This document shows positions 49,526-60,399 of a DNA stretch of 64,000 nucleotides, in pieces (the stretch's first letter is position 1; the number at the start of each line of letters is the position of its first letter). The notes under the pieces are model-generated. The model saw nothing but the letters and a program-made list of their open reading frames with translations. It made no database searches and was not told the origin of the DNA. Origin of the DNA: Sorex araneus. Lineage: Eukaryota > Chordata > Mammalia > Eulipotyphla > Soricidae. The position numbers and the translations under genes are program-made. The stretch is taken from positions 25,720,565-25,784,564 of the forward strand of contig NC_073303.1 of NCBI RefSeq assembly GCF_027595985.1, written 5' to 3'.

Positions 49526-51572
49526 TAAAATGAAACACATAGGGGGCCAGAGGGCACATGCCTTGCATGGGGCAGGCCCCAGTTCTACGCTCAACACTGT
49601 CAGGAGTCCTGAACAGAGCCAGGAGTAAATCCTGCGTGAGCACAGCTGCGCATGACCCCAGAACAAATCAATGAACACGCAGGACTACAAAAAGAACACG
49701 GTTATAAGGAAAGCCCAACTCGACACAGGAGCCTGCATTAAGTCTGCTTCTTCCCATAATCCGGCCGGAAAAAGCAGCACAGCTGGACAAACAGTTCTAT
49801 CGAGTGCTCAAGCCCCCAGAGTTGGGAACTCAGCATGTTGGAAGAAGTTCACACTGGGAGTGTGGGAAGAAGATATAGGTTTCTACTTCTCCGAATGGGA
49901 AACAGGAAACGAGGCATCACAAATGTTTACCCTATGGACTGGCCTGTGTTCCGGTCTCCAGCCTAATGCTGAGGGGGAAGCCGAGAAGGAAGGGGCAGCT
50001 CTCGGGGACCCCAAAGCCTCCCACTTCCCATGTGGGTCAACCAGCATACTTATCTAAGGCGTTTATGCATGCTGTGCGTATACATACATATAATGTGTGT
50101 ATGTTTGGGGACCCTCTCCATCCCTTCCTGGCTATGCTTAGGACTTACTCCTCTGATCCCTCTGACTCCAGGGATCACTCCTGGCGGGGCTCAGGGGACC
50201 ATATGGAGTGCTGGGAATTGAAGCTCAGCAGTGTGCAAGGCAAGAACCCTACCCTGCTATACTATTTCTCCGGCTAGTATATCTAATGGGGCTGAGTATG
50301 TGCCTTGAGGCAAGGGGTCTGCGGTTTGATCCCCAGGCCCCCATAGCCCCAAAAGCACCACCAAGACCAACCCCCAAGCACAGAGCTGGGAGAAGCCCCT
50401 GATCACAACAGGGCATACCGCCACCCCCACCCCCTCAAAATAAACAACCAGCAAGAAAGTAGAGGGCTGGAGCGATAGTACACGGCCGGCCGGTAGGGTG
50501 CTTGCCTTGCACATGGCCGACCAGGATTCGATCCCCAGCATCCCATATGGTCCCCTGAGCACCACTCAATGAGTGCAGAATCAGGAGTAACCTCTGAGCA
50601 TCTCCGGGTGTGGTGAAGAAAACAAAAACAAAAACAGAAGAAGTGGTAAGAGAAGCACACCAAAATGAAAGGGGCAGAGCTGCCAATTCTAGTGTAGCGC
50701 TCAAACCCAGACCAGATGGCAGAGTTCATACTAGGCGTGAGATCTACCAAGCACAGGCCCAGCCTTGCAGGGTATGCTCCAAAATAACAGAACCACCAAC
50801 CCCCAGCCCCAGATAAGGAATAATTAATCCTTAAGGAAAGCGGTCTTGCCTTGAAATGCCTATTACGCTTGAAAATCTGATCACAGAAAGTCACCGGCTG
50901 AGCAGATGCTGTCACTACTGCTTAAACTTCTACTTCTGTCGCCTGTGTAATGTTTATAACTTACCAGATGCACACTTTATACCTAAGTATATACCTACAC
51001 CATATAGGAGAAGTAAGTTTCTTTTCTTTTCTTTGCGAGGGGGGTGCTGGGGGCCAGACCCGGCAGTACTCAGGGGACCATATGCAATGCCGGAGATGGA
51101 ACTGGGTGAGGTTGCGTGCAAGGCCAACGCCCTACCCGCTCTTCTCTCTCTAGGTCCTGAGCTCGGTTTTAGGCGTAATCAGACGCAACTTGCGCCGGCT
51201 GATGGGAGGACGCTCCGCGACACTGGCCAGGCTGCTGGGCGGGCCTCCTCCCAGATGCGCTGCAGTGCGGCGCGAAGCGCCTCTCGCGCGTCGGTCCTCA
51301 TCTATCCCCGGGGGGAGTAAGCGACCACCTCCGCCTGGAGCGACTTACAGCTGCAGGCGGCCGTCCGGCCCCTCCACGACCGGCTCCTCCCGGCACAGCG
51401 CCTCGAGGACGTGGGCCCAGTCGAAGGGGTCCCCGCGGCGCGCGGCCCACGCCCGCAGCACCCCAAGGCCGCGCCGCGCCCCGTCGGGCCCCGCCTGCAG
51501 CGCCTGCAGCAAGAGGCGCGCGGGGGCCTCGAGCTGCGCCCAAGGCACGGGCGCCGCCTCCGGGGCTGCCAT
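36956..51572 (-). CDS. FANCE: FANCE, Fanconi anaemia complementation group E, complete
   Basis: Nuclear subunit of the Fanconi core complex. It bridges FANCC to FANCD2 so that FANCL can monoubiquitinate FANCD2/FANCI at interstrand crosslinks. Ten exons (51349-51572, 47330-47999, 45584-45628, 45129-45188, 44837-44980, 44225-44348, 43121-43193, 42136-42202, 40634-40759, 36956-37057) join to 1635 nt, 544 residues (human 536) with consistent phases. The N terminus ([20 protein letters not shown]) and first helices are conserved. The middle of exon 2 is low-complexity and carries a 22-serine tract at 142-163. The C-terminal helical-repeat region that binds FANCD2 is well conserved ([48 protein letters not shown]). 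The start is the ATG giving [11 protein letters not shown]; an upstream in-frame ATG (51699-51701) lacks homology to the family. Confidence 0.97.
37082..37265 (+). mobile_element. SINE inserted beside the FANCE exon 10 acceptor
   Basis: Full copy antisense to FANCE with an A(20)-like tail, flanked by 16-bp duplications (aagaagagcgagtcag at 37066-37081 and the same with one change at 37266-37281). Only 24 bp separate it from exon 10. Confidence 0.95.
38978..39030. repeat. (TTA)n microsatellite
   Basis: About 17 TTA units directly before a minus-oriented SINE, so it probably grew from that SINE's A-rich tail. Confidence 0.95.
39784..39969 (+). mobile_element. Nested SINE with 16-bp target-site duplication
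   Basis: Inserted in an older + SINE (39640-40015). aggagtaagccctgag at 39768-39783 recurs at 39970-39988 with a 3-nt insertion. Confidence 0.92.
40634..40759 (-). CDS. FANCE: FANCE exon 9: residues 470-511
   Basis: [20 protein letters not shown] to VMTKYQAS; acceptor tgtgcgcag, donor AGC|gtgagt. Confidence 0.96.
40760..43120 (-). other. FANCE introns 7 and 8
   Basis: Intron 8 (40760-42135) is unique apart from MIR-like stretches at about 40840-40970 and 41500-41620. Intron 7 (42203-43120) holds SINEs at 42437-42585 (+) and 42700-42874 (-, near consensus). Confidence 0.75.
42136..42202 (-). CDS. FANCE: FANCE exon 8: residues 447-469
   Basis: [23 protein letters not shown]; acceptor gccttgcag, donor CAG|gtgagc. 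Confidence 0.95.
43121..43193 (-). CDS. FANCE: FANCE exon 7: residues 423-446
   Basis: [24 protein letters not shown]; acceptor cacgcgcag, donor GA|gtgagt. Confidence 0.95.
43330..43955. repeat. Minisatellite in FANCE intron 6
   Basis: About eleven units of roughly 40-65 bp: a constant gttatcaggatcacctcagc core followed by a variable (TG)/(CG)-containing spacer, ending in a pure (TG)n at about 43900-43952. Confidence 0.95.
44225..44348 (-). CDS. FANCE: FANCE exon 6: residues 382-422
   Basis: [20 protein letters not shown] to PVLQASGP; acceptor ttgcctctag, donor G|gtaatt (weak at +5). Confidence 0.95.
44349..44836 (-). other. FANCE intron 5
   Basis: Contains one minus-oriented SINE at about 44420-44562. 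A tRNA/ID-like fragment occurs at 44090-44145 in the neighbouring intron 6. Confidence 0.7.
44837..44980 (-). CDS. FANCE: FANCE exon 5: residues 334-381
   Basis: [20 protein letters not shown] to ARSLFLDR; acceptor gcggggcag, donor CGG|gtaagg. Confidence 0.96.
45129..45188 (-). CDS. FANCE: FANCE exon 4: residues 314-333
   Basis: [20 protein letters not shown]; acceptor cctctccag, donor CAG|gtgagg. Confidence 0.95.
45584..45628 (-). CDS. FANCE: FANCE exon 3: residues 299-313
   Basis: [15 protein letters not shown]; acceptor ccttggcag, donor GAG|gtcagg. Confidence 0.94.
45869..46094 (+). mobile_element. SINE with short tandem expansion of the A-box region
   Basis: Otherwise near-consensus. 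The segment gcacagcgggtaggg is present about four times in tandem (45887-45941) before tgtttgccttgcacg. Confidence 0.93.
46620..46821 (+). mobile_element. SINE with 12-bp target-site duplication
   Basis: aaagatcattag at 46608-46619 and 46822-46833; long impure A tail. Confidence 0.95.
47330..47999 (-). CDS. FANCE: FANCE exon 2: residues 75-298
   Basis: 670 nt. Begins [20 protein letters not shown], contains the serine tract, a basic/acidic variable region ([20 protein letters not shown]), and ends SVALPKALQ. Acceptor gctgcccag, donor CAG|gtacag. Confidence 0.96.
47735..47800 (-). repeat. FANCE: (TCC)22 triplet repeat coding for 22 serines in FANCE
   Basis: Perfect GGA repeat on + (TCC on the coding strand), 66 nt, in frame with exon 2, followed by three prolines. 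Human FANCE has no such run as I recall it (a mixed GTSMEGASPLS-like stretch instead). Confidence 0.95.
48000..51348 (-). mobile_element. FANCE intron 1 with SINEs
   Basis: SINEs: 48200-48350 (-), 48398-48575 (+), 49107-49290 (+, near consensus), 49302-49520 (+, tail followed by (TA)n at 49487-49520), 49545-49660 (+), 50105-50276 (-), 50288-50440 (+), 50464-50630 (+), 51020-51155 (-). Unique sequence at 48600-49080, 49665-50100 and 50640-51015 has no recognised feature. Confidence 0.85.
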
Positions 51573-51900
51573 GGCCCGGGGCTGGTGCCGTGCCGTCCCT
51601 TGCCCCGGCTCCGGGAGACCAGGGTAAAAATAAACCTCCCCAGACCCCCCGAAGACAGCCGGGCAAGGGACCGGCCAGCCCCAGCGGCTCCGGAACGGCA
51701 CGATTCGCGCGCTTTCGAGACGGAAGGAAGTGGGCGGGACCGCACTTAGAGATTGGCCCGAGAGTCGGAAGGGGCGGGGGAAGTACGGTGTGGGCCAATG
51801 AACAGAGGGGCGGAGTAGAAGGGCGGGGCAAGGCGGAACTGTGTATCTGCCGGGATTGGCTCCCGGGTGGGGGCGTGGCCATGAACGAAGGGGGCGGGTT
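51180..51900. promoter_or_regulatory. FANCE: FANCE CpG-island promoter
   Basis: CpG-dense, with three CCAAT boxes (51752-51756 and 51855-51859 on the minus strand, 51795-51799 on +), several GC boxes (tgggcggg, ggggcggggg) and no TATA box. Initiation is expected at about 51600-51720 on the minus strand. CCAAT boxes facing both ways fit a bidirectional promoter. Confidence 0.7.
51349..51572 (-). CDS. FANCE: FANCE exon 1: residues 1-74
   Basis: [20 protein letters not shown] to VEGPDGRLQ and two bases of Leu; donor CT|gtaagt. Inside the CpG island. Confidence 0.95.
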
Positions 51901-52193
51901 TGCGGGTGGAGTCAGGCTTAGGCGTTTGGGAGGCGGCGAGACGTGGAGAGCGCGGATCCTGGGATGCTGAGCCTAACGCTCTTCTTGCAGCTCTCTGTAG
52001 CGGGAGATGCAGACTGGTTGTCATACTGTGGTGCTTCAGGACCCACGCTGCATTTAATTTGCTCTGACACCCATGTTTCTCGCAGATAGCCTCTGCGGGT
52101 AGGAAATGGTCTCTGCGGTACCTTCCCGTAGTAAATTCATTTCTTTCACAAGCCATCTACTTCCATCATTCAAGTTCTCTCCAAAAATATCTA

Positions 52194-52274
52194 GGGGTGG
52201 AGGGTGTAACTCAGTGGCATAGAGCTTGCCTCGCGTGAGATCCTGATGGGTTCCATCCCTGGCACCCCACCACC
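52194..52274 (+). mobile_element. ID-like tRNA-derived element
   Basis: gtgtaactcagtggcatagagcttgcc with A box tnnctcagtggc and a B-box variant gggttccatccc; shorter than, and distinct from, the abundant SINE. It sits against a minus SINE. Confidence 0.6.
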
Positions 52275-52728
52275 TTTTTTGTTTTGTTTTGTTTTTGGAT
52301 CACACCTGGCCATGCTCAGAGGTTACTCGTGGCTCTACGCTCAGGAATCACTCATGGCAGTGCTCAGGGGGATCACATAGGGTCCTGGGGATTGAACCCA
52401 GATGAGCTGAGTGCAAGGCAAAAATCTGATCCACTGTGTCATTGCTCTGGCCCCCACAGTTGTAGTTTTGATGCACAAAATAGCCCTGAGGATGGAGTCC
52501 AAATCAAACAAACTGCCACAAATATGACCAAAGGCGTTGCTGTGAACTTCCAAAGACCAAGAAGTCTGCAGAGGTTGTTTTCAGGGACCAGAATCCATCT
52601 CCCAAAGTTAGAGGGATCACTGCCGAGGGTAGGTAGAAAGGGAGAGGAGAACACCCCAGACTACCTCCCGGAAACTCTCATTTGGCTGACACTTGTATTT
52701 CCCATTCTTTCAGATTCTTTATCACACA

Positions 52729-52729
<1 letters not shown>

Positions 52730-52762
<33 letters not shown>
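52730..52762. repeat. (AC)n microsatellite
   Basis: About 15 units with one ACAT interruption at the left. Confidence 0.92.
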
Positions 52763-52769
52763 TCCCTGC

Positions 52770-53050
52770 ATTCATTCAGTAAATGTCTCTTGAGCACCTG
52801 GCAACACAAGAAACAAACCAAGACTCTTGCCCTTGTGGAGAGACCATTTAAGGCAGAGGGAACAGCAGATGCAAAGGTCCTGGGGAAGAACTGTGGGCAG
52901 AGCAGAGTGCCTTTGCTGGGGTTCAGAGTTGAAGAAAAGTTGGACAAAAGCCACAGCCCAAATTTCATGAGCCTTGGAAGTCACAGAGAGAACTCTGGCT
53001 TTCACCCTGAAGAGTATGAAAAGCTTTTAGAGTCTTTGATCTTGATCTGG
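52770..53050 (+). repeat. Probable L2-type LINE remnant
   Basis: ttcattcagtaaatgtctct, ttgagcacctggc, gcccttgtggag, aggcagagggaacagcagat and gcaaaggtcctgggg follow the order of an old dispersed mammalian repeat that I associate with L2. Family assignment is from memory. Confidence 0.5.
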
Positions 53051-55110
53051 TTTCCATTTGAGCAAAAAAACAAACCTTTTTTATGTGTGCCACATCCATT
53101 GGTGCACAGGCTTACTCCTGCCTCTACACTCAGGGGACCATTTAAAGTGTCTGGGATCAAACCCAGGTCAGCCAGGTGCAAGTCGTGCGGTTTGGTTTTT
53201 GTTTTTATTTTTGTATCACACCTGCCATGCTCAGGATTTACTCCTGGCTCTGTGCTCAGGAATTACTCGAATAATTCCCGAGGGGCTGGAGCAATAGCAC
53301 AGCGGGTAGGGCGTTTGCCTTGCACGCAGCTGACCCAGGTTCGATTCCCAGCATCCCATATGGTCCCCTGAGCACCACCAGGAGTAATTCCTGAGTGCTA
53401 GAGCCAGGAGTAACCCCTGTGCATCGCCGGGTGTGATCCAAAAAGAAAAAAAAAGGAGTAATTCCTAGAGTGTTCTGCCCTGCTGTACTCTCTCCAACAC
53501 CCCCTTCCCCCGCAAAAAGTCTTTCTAAAAGAATTTTCAGAAAAGTATTAAGAGAGATTGAGGAGCATTTCTTTGTGCCAACTTTGGAAAGGCCAAACTA
53601 ACAGGAAATCACATTTTCCTCAGGCTAGCTGTTTTAACTTCACAGGAGATGCGTTTGGTCTTCCAAGGACCTGGTGAAGGAGTGGCACAGCCCCTGACAA
53701 AGAGTGGACATGGGAAGGATGCCACGCAGCCTGCCCTGTGCATGCTCACCCGCCAGCTCAGCGAGGTGCCCACCTGGCTCGGCCACCAAGATGTGGATTG
53801 TAAAGGCTGGAGTGATAGTACAGCGGGCAAGTCACTTGCTTGTCCTGCACATGGCTGACCAGAGTTCAATCCCTAGAATCCCATACGGGCCCCAAGCACC
53901 ACCAGGAGTAATTCCTGAGTGCAGAGCCAGGCCACCCCTGAGCAGTGGCCTAAACCTCTCCCCACACCCCTAAAAAAAAAAAAAAGGAGCTGGAGTGATA
54001 GCACAGCGGGTAGAGTGTTTGCCTTGCACACGGCCGACCCGGGTTCGATGCCCAGCATCCCATATGGTCCCCTGAGCATCACCAGGAGTGATTCTTGAGT
54101 GCAGAGCCAGGAGTAACCCCTGAGTACCGCCGGGTGTGACCCAAAAAGAAAAAACAAACAAACTAACTAACTAACTAACTAAAAGATCTGGATTGTAGCC
54201 GGGGAAAGAGAACAGCAGGCAGCAGGGAAGTTCTAACGTGGTTCAGGGAACCTGGGTTCTGTAAGGTCATTCTAGTTTCATATTGCTAAGATTTGGGGGT
54301 GGGTGGTTGGGTCACACCTGGCAGTGCTCACTCCTGGCTCTGCACTCAGGGATCACTCCTGCCAGATCTCAGAGGACCCTATGCTGGTGGGGACTGAACA
54401 AGGGTTGGCGCATGCAAAGCCAGTGCTTTCCCAACTGTACTGTTTCTCTGGCCTATGCTAAGATTTCTTTCTTGCCCTTTCTACTCTTACTCTCTTGGGA
54501 AAGTAGAGTTGTCCAGAGACTTTGTGACAGATGATGTTATACCAAGTGAGCTGTCTCCTAGGTAGAAACGCACTTGGGCTCCGGGGACAACTCCCTTTTT
54601 TTTTTTTTCTTTTTTCTCTTGTGACACTGGTAGTGATGCATTTTAGGTGCATTTTATTGCTTATCTTTCAGAATCCTTCTGCAAAAAAAAAAAAAAGCTC
54701 AGTTATGGGGGCTGGAGCACTAGCACAGCGGGTAGGGAGTTTGCCTTGCACGAGGCCGACCTGGGTTCAATTCCCAGCATCCCATATGGTCCCCTGAGCA
54801 CCGCCAGGAGTAATTTCTTAGTGCATGAGCCAGGAGTAACCCCTGTGTATCGCCGAGTGTGATCCAAAAAGAAAAGAAAAAAAAAAAAAAAAACAAGGCC
54901 CTGGAGACAGTGGGAAGCCTTGGGCTTCCCAGAGAGACCATTGACCACATCCCCCTGCCCCCAGCTGTGTTGCTGCCACTGCCCTTGGGGGTGGGGACAG
55001 CTGGTGACTTTCAGCTCCCACCAAACTCCCCCAAGGGAAAAGACCTACCACCCACCAACTCCTCAGCCTCACGCTCCCACATAGGTTCTGGATTCTAGGA
55101 GTCGAAGTTT

Positions 55111-55114
55111 TGTG

Positions 55115-55146
<32 letters not shown>

Positions 55147-55306
55147 TTTTGGGTCACACCTGGCTCTGCACAGGGGTTACTCCTGGCTCTGCACTCAGGA
55201 ATTACTCCTGGCGGTGCTCAGAGGACCATATGGGATGCTGGGGATCAAACCCAGGTCAGCTGCATGCAAGGCAAACGCCCTACCCGCTGTGCTATCGCTC
55301 CAGCCC
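55111..55306 (-). mobile_element. SINE with T(27) tail and target-site duplication
   Basis: Flanked by aggagtcgaagttt (55097-55110) and aggagtcgcagttt (55307-55320). Confidence 0.93.
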
Positions 55307-58300
55307 AGGAGTCGCAGTTTGAACAGTTGGGACCCATTAGAAGTTCAGAACCCCAGAAGGTCGTGGCCAGAGCACGGTCCAGGAAGAACATGCTGTCGCT
55401 GTCTCGGGCTGCCGCAGGGCCCAGCACGTGGGAGTGGAGGAAAACGGGTGACAAATCCAACCTGCACGAGCCTGAGTTACCCCAGGGAACCAATGCTGAG
55501 ACGGAAGGTGAGCCAGGTTGTATACACGGCACAGCGGTGCCACAAACAAGCGGGCACCGCAAACCATCACACCCGCGAACAACCCTGGCTAACGGCAACA
55601 GGCTGCAGATTTATCAGGGGATGCAGAAGCCATGGCCAGCTGCCTCCCCGCCTCCATCCCTTCTCTCCCTCCTGTCACCACCTCATTCCCGAGGCTAGCA
55701 CCTCACTCTCGGGACAGGCAGGGTCGGAGTTCGGAGCCTTAGCTGGGAGCCAGTGCAGATAAATGCGGTCAGACTTGAAGAGGCGGTGACCGTCCCCCCC
55801 ACATAAAGAACCAGCATCGGATCTGGGTGTGAGACAGCACAAGGGGAGAAGGCCACCACCTCCCAGCTCTGGTGCCCCAGGTAAAGGGTGCTCAAGGCTG
55901 ACAGTACAGGACCCAAAGGTACCCAGACCTCTGAAGGTACCAGTAGCCGCTGAGCTACCGTCCCACATGTAGTACAGCATGTACTACATGTAGTACAGCG
56001 ACACTCCAGCAGATGGCAGTAAAATAATGACTTTACTTGTGAGTGTCTATTTGGGCCAGCAGTCTGGAACCTCCTTCCCTACTAGAAGTAAGTTTCAGCA
56101 AAGCCACTCAGAGGAAGAGCAGGTAACCCTACCCAGTGGTGCACAGGGCTTACTCCTGGCTCTGTGCTCAGGAATTGCTTCACCGGGGGACCCTACGGTG
56201 GTTGGGGATGGAACCTGGGTCAGCCACGTGCAAGGCAAGCGCCCTACCCACTGTACTATCACACCGGCCCCCACAGTTTGTTTTGCTTCACCCACCATTA
56301 TGCTCAGCTCTGGCAGTGCTCAGGAGACCCTATGCAGTGCAGGAGATTTGAATCTGGGTTTCCCCGTGGATGGCAAGTGCCTAAACCTGTGGACGAGACT
56401 TCTCGCCCCTACCCCCAAAATTAACTCTCACCAAGTTCAGACTGTGTTCTAGTCTGTGGGATGGTCTTATGACTTACTAGTTGCTAGCTGATGGATCCGA
56501 ATGAGGAATTTCCTCTTTAGAGCCAGGGAGGTAGTAAAGGGGTTAGGGTACGTGCCGTCTGGGTTGGGTCCCTGGCATAATAAGGCCATCTGAACCGTGG
56601 GGCCCCGGTGGCCCCTGGCACTGTATACTCAGGCTCTACCTGAACCGCCCACCCAGGTGGCCAAGTTTCCCTGAATTGGCCCTGGGCCCTCTGAATACCA
56701 CTTGGGAGGCCCTTGCAAATTTCCTCTTTGGAAATTTTGAAAGGAGTGGAGTCCAGGAGTACAAGGTACCAAGTTTATTTTCCAGCACCACATGGCCCCT
56801 GAGCATTGCTGGAGGGACCCTGGGGAGCCCCAGAAAAACACTGTGAGACCCAAGCACAGATCTCATATCTGGCCAGGACTGCTCTGCTGAATACTGCCTA
56901 AAAAAATAAAAAGATAAAAAAAAAAAAGCAATTTCCCACTTCTAAGATTTCAAGTTTCAGTCCTTGAAAGGTCAAATCCAGGAGATATTTGTGGGCAGCT
57001 GGTATTTGTGGGCAGCTGTTTAGATCCGAGCAGTTTTCTTCTCACAGAAGATGACGCTGAGCGAAGGGCCAGAGCGACAGGACAACGGGGAGGGTATTTG
57101 CCTTGCACAGGGCCGTCCCGGGTTCGATGTCCGGCATCCCATATGGTCTCCTGAGCACCGCTAGGAGTGATCCCTGAGTAGAGCTCCACCCCCCAAGATA
57201 AAAAAAAAAATTTAAAAACCTAGCTCTCCTCCTTTTGATCCTTCCGTATGATGAAAGCGAGCATCATCATCAGGACCCCGTCCAGGCTGGAGATGCCACA
57301 CAGTCCCCCTCTCTGCCCATGCAAACGCCCCCCTCCCCTCCCGCCGCCCCTGCTCCCCGCACCGAGTCTGGGATAGAACCAAGCATCCTGGGCAATGCTC
57401 AGGCCTGACAGATCATTGCTTGGGACAGACAATGTCTCGACCTTGATATCTCTCCCCACGCACACCCAGTGGTACTCAGGGATCACTGGTGGGAGGCGGG
57501 GGGCAACCTCATGTGGAGCCAGGGATCGAACCCAGGTCAGCCGCGCGTGTAGGACAGCCGCCCTGCCGGCTGTACTAGCTCTCGGCCCCCACATTTCCTT
57601 CTCCACATGCCGGGCCTCCCTTCCTTCCTCTGCAGCTCCAGGAGCGTTAAGAGGCTCCACTTCACCGAGCCCCAGCGCGCCCATGTGATGGGCCAAGCCC
57701 CACCCATCCGGGCGCACCCCTCCCCCGACGTGAGAGCCGGCGCGCGGCTGGGCGGCTGCCAAGGACGCCCCGCGGCTCTCCAGCTGCCCCCTGACCTCTC
57801 GCTCGAGTTCTCATGTTCCGACCCGAGCAGGATCAGCCCCTCTCCCAGCACCCCACTTGGAGCCTCCGTGAGACGTGCCCCTGCTTTTTCTTGGAAGTAA
57901 AACTGGTCTTGCTGAGGGAGAATCTTGGTCCTGGGCAGAACCAGCGAGTCTCCACACAGAAAAGTCGGGCCAAGCATCTGGGCTGGAGAGTCTAGTGGGT
58001 AGAGCCCTTGCCTTGCATAGAGTCAACCTTGGTTCCATTCTCAGCACCCGATATGGCCACCAGGCGTGATCCCTGAGCCCAGAGCCAGGAGGAAGCCCTG
58101 AGCATGCCAGGTGTGGCCCCCAAACCAAACAAACAAAACGGGGTGGAAATGCTAATTCCAGATTTCGGGTTAATCCCTACCCTACAAAGGAGATCAAAAG
58201 CTTTGGCACTGGGCTGGAGAGATGGTGCTGCGGGTAAGGTGCTTAACACGCATGCATCTGACCAGGGTTTAATCCCTGCCACCCCAGATGGTCTGCCAAA

Positions 58301-58677
58301 CCCCACCAGAAGCGATCCCTAAAGCACAAGAGCCAGGAGTAATCCCTGAGCACTGCTGGATATAGCCCCCAAACAAAATAAACCTTTGGGGGCCGGAGAG
58401 ATGATACAGTGGGTAGGGCATTTGCATGCAGTCAATCTGGGTTTAATTCCCAGGACCCTGTATGGTCCCCTGAGCCTAGCAGGAATGATCCCGGATGCTG
58501 AGCCAGGGAGTATGTCCTGGGCACCACCAGGTAGGGCTCAAAAAGCAAAAACAAACCAAAAAAAAAAAAACTTTCTGTTATTTTTCCCAGTTTCAAGGGA
58601 AAGACTCCTGTCTCAGGAAGGAGACTTGCGAAGATCATCTAGGGAAAAACATGTATTCAGAGTACTTAGTTCTCCTT

Positions 58678-58678
58678 A

Positions 58679-58719
<41 letters not shown>

Positions 58720-58720
58720 G
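58678..58720. repeat. (TCA)n microsatellite
   Basis: About 14 TCA units between unique sequence and a + SINE (58720-58890). Confidence 0.95.
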
Positions 58721-58939
58721 GGGTCGGAGAGATAGTACAGAAGGTAGGGCACTTGCCTTGCACATGGCAAACCCAGGTTCGATCCCCCATACCACATATG
58801 GTCCCCCAAGCCTTACCAGGAGTGATCCTGAGTGCAGAGACGGGAGTAGGTCCTGAGCATCGCCATGTGTGGCCCCTCAAACTAAAATAACAGCTAAACT
58901 CTGGCCTGCGAGACAGCACAGAGCTGAGCCGGTGCTTGC

Positions 58940-59250
58940 AAGCGTACGGGCATCCTGGAAGGCCCGGCCGCCCGCCCAGGCAGTGCGCGTGCGCGCAGCT
59001 GGGCCACAGGGCAAACACCCGGGCGGCTGGTCCCACACCTTATTCATGCGGATGCCGCACAACGCGACCCGACTGTCCTGTTCGCTCTGCAGCCACAGCC
59101 CGCATCAGAACCCCCCACTCGCACCGCGCTCGGCTCGGGCGCCCACCAGGCCCTCCTCCGCAGACCAGCCTGCGCTGGGCCGCCCTGTCTCCCTTGGGCC
59201 AAAACTCCTGCGAGCAGCGGGGATGGCCGTGGCCCACAGCAGCGGTTGGG
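58940..59250. promoter_or_regulatory. Small orphan CpG cluster
   Basis: CpG-rich block in otherwise CpG-poor intergenic DNA, with NRF1-like cagtgcgcgtgcgcgcagc at 58981-58999 and several CG-containing motifs up to about 59240. A roughly 56-bp imperfect tandem duplication (ctcaccaaggagtcct) follows at 59319-59420. No coding exon recognised. Confidence 0.4.
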
Positions 59251-60399
59251 GGAAACTGGTCCCGCTCGTTCATTCACTCCATCACGCGGCGTCAGCTGTC
59301 TTGCTGCTGCTGGCAGGGCTCACCAAGGAGTCCTGCGGCCCCCCCTACCCCACGGAGCTACAACCTCTCACCAAGGAGTCCTCCACCCCCCCCAGTCCCC
59401 CAGTTCCAACCTCTCATTTATCCACTTGGAACTGGGGGACAGGAGCCACAGGACAGTGGGGAGGGCTGTACTCTGACCCGGCTACATACAATTTTCTATT
59501 TTGGATTATATCAGATTGACTGTGAAAATTTATTTCACGTGTTGCTTTTTACCATTTTGTTTCTTTGGGGGGGAGGTGGGGGCGGGTCATACCCGGCATT
59601 GCTCAGAACTTATTCCTGGCTCTGTGCTCAAGGGTCACTTCTGGCAGTGCTTAGGGGGCCATCTATGGTGCCGGGGGTTCAAATCGGGGTCAGCAGATGC
59701 AAGGCAAGCATCTTACTTCCAATCCTATCTCTTTGACCGATGCTTTCTACTTTTTTTTTTCAATGTGGCAGTTGATAATTTTTAAATTACATACATGAGA
59801 TGCTAGGGAGAGAGCTGGGTTTGCATGCCAGAGTCCCGGGTTTGACCCTTAGCGCAGTATGGACCCTTGAGCACCACTGGGTATGGACTGAAAACTAAAA
59901 TAAGCTACGTTCATGACTTGTGAAATGCTGCAATCACTGTATTAATTTTTCATTATTTTATTTTTTTGCTTTTTGGGTCACACCCAAAAAGTCGGGTCGT
60001 GGCGTTCAGGGGTTACTCCTGGCTCTGCACTCAGGAATTACTCCTGGCAGTGCTGGGGAGACCATTTGGAATGCTGGGAATTGAATCTGGGTTGGCCTCG
60101 TGCAAGGCAAACCCCCTACCGGCTGTGCTATTGCTCCAGCCCCGGTGCAGTCACTGTAGACAATAGTTTTATTGTCCTTAATATATTGAATTGTTTAATA
60201 AATCAGCATTTTTTTTGGTTTTGTTTGTTTCTGAGTCATACCTAATGTGTTAAGACTTACTGCTGACTTTGTGCTCAGGAACTACTCCTGGCAGGGCTTG
60301 GGGGACCATATGGGGTGCCAAGGATCGAACCTGGGTCAGGGGCCTACAAGGCAAGTGGCCTTCCCACTGTATTATTGCTCCAGTTTCCTCGTCAGCATT

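Larger units (their letters stand above)
51901..58675. mobile_element. Intergenic region upstream of FANCE, part 1: SINE field
   Basis: SINEs: 52274-52458 (-), 53070-53198 (-), 53200-53281 (-, truncated), 53282-53457 (+), 53805-53985 (+), 53988-54185 (+, tail grown into (AACT)n), 54290-54455 (-), 54707-54893 (+), 55111-55306 (-), 56133-56275 (-), 57065-57215 (+), 57455-57600 (-), 57980-58140 (+), 58209-58385 (+), 58389-58575 (+). No exon of PPARD or another gene was recognised. Unique blocks: 51900-52190, 55310-56030, 56640-57060, 57215-57450, 57600-57980. Confidence 0.8.

Noticed and set aside
51345-51701. Upstream in-frame ATG extending FANCE by 43 residues
   Set aside because: The extension has no resemblance to FANCE, whose known N terminus aligns with the ATG at 51572.
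57220-57762. 180-residue minus-strand frame ending in a hydrophobic stretch (GVLMMMLAFIIRK)
   Set aside because: It runs through an antisense SINE in its middle, and no family was recognised. The hydrophobic end alone is not enough.
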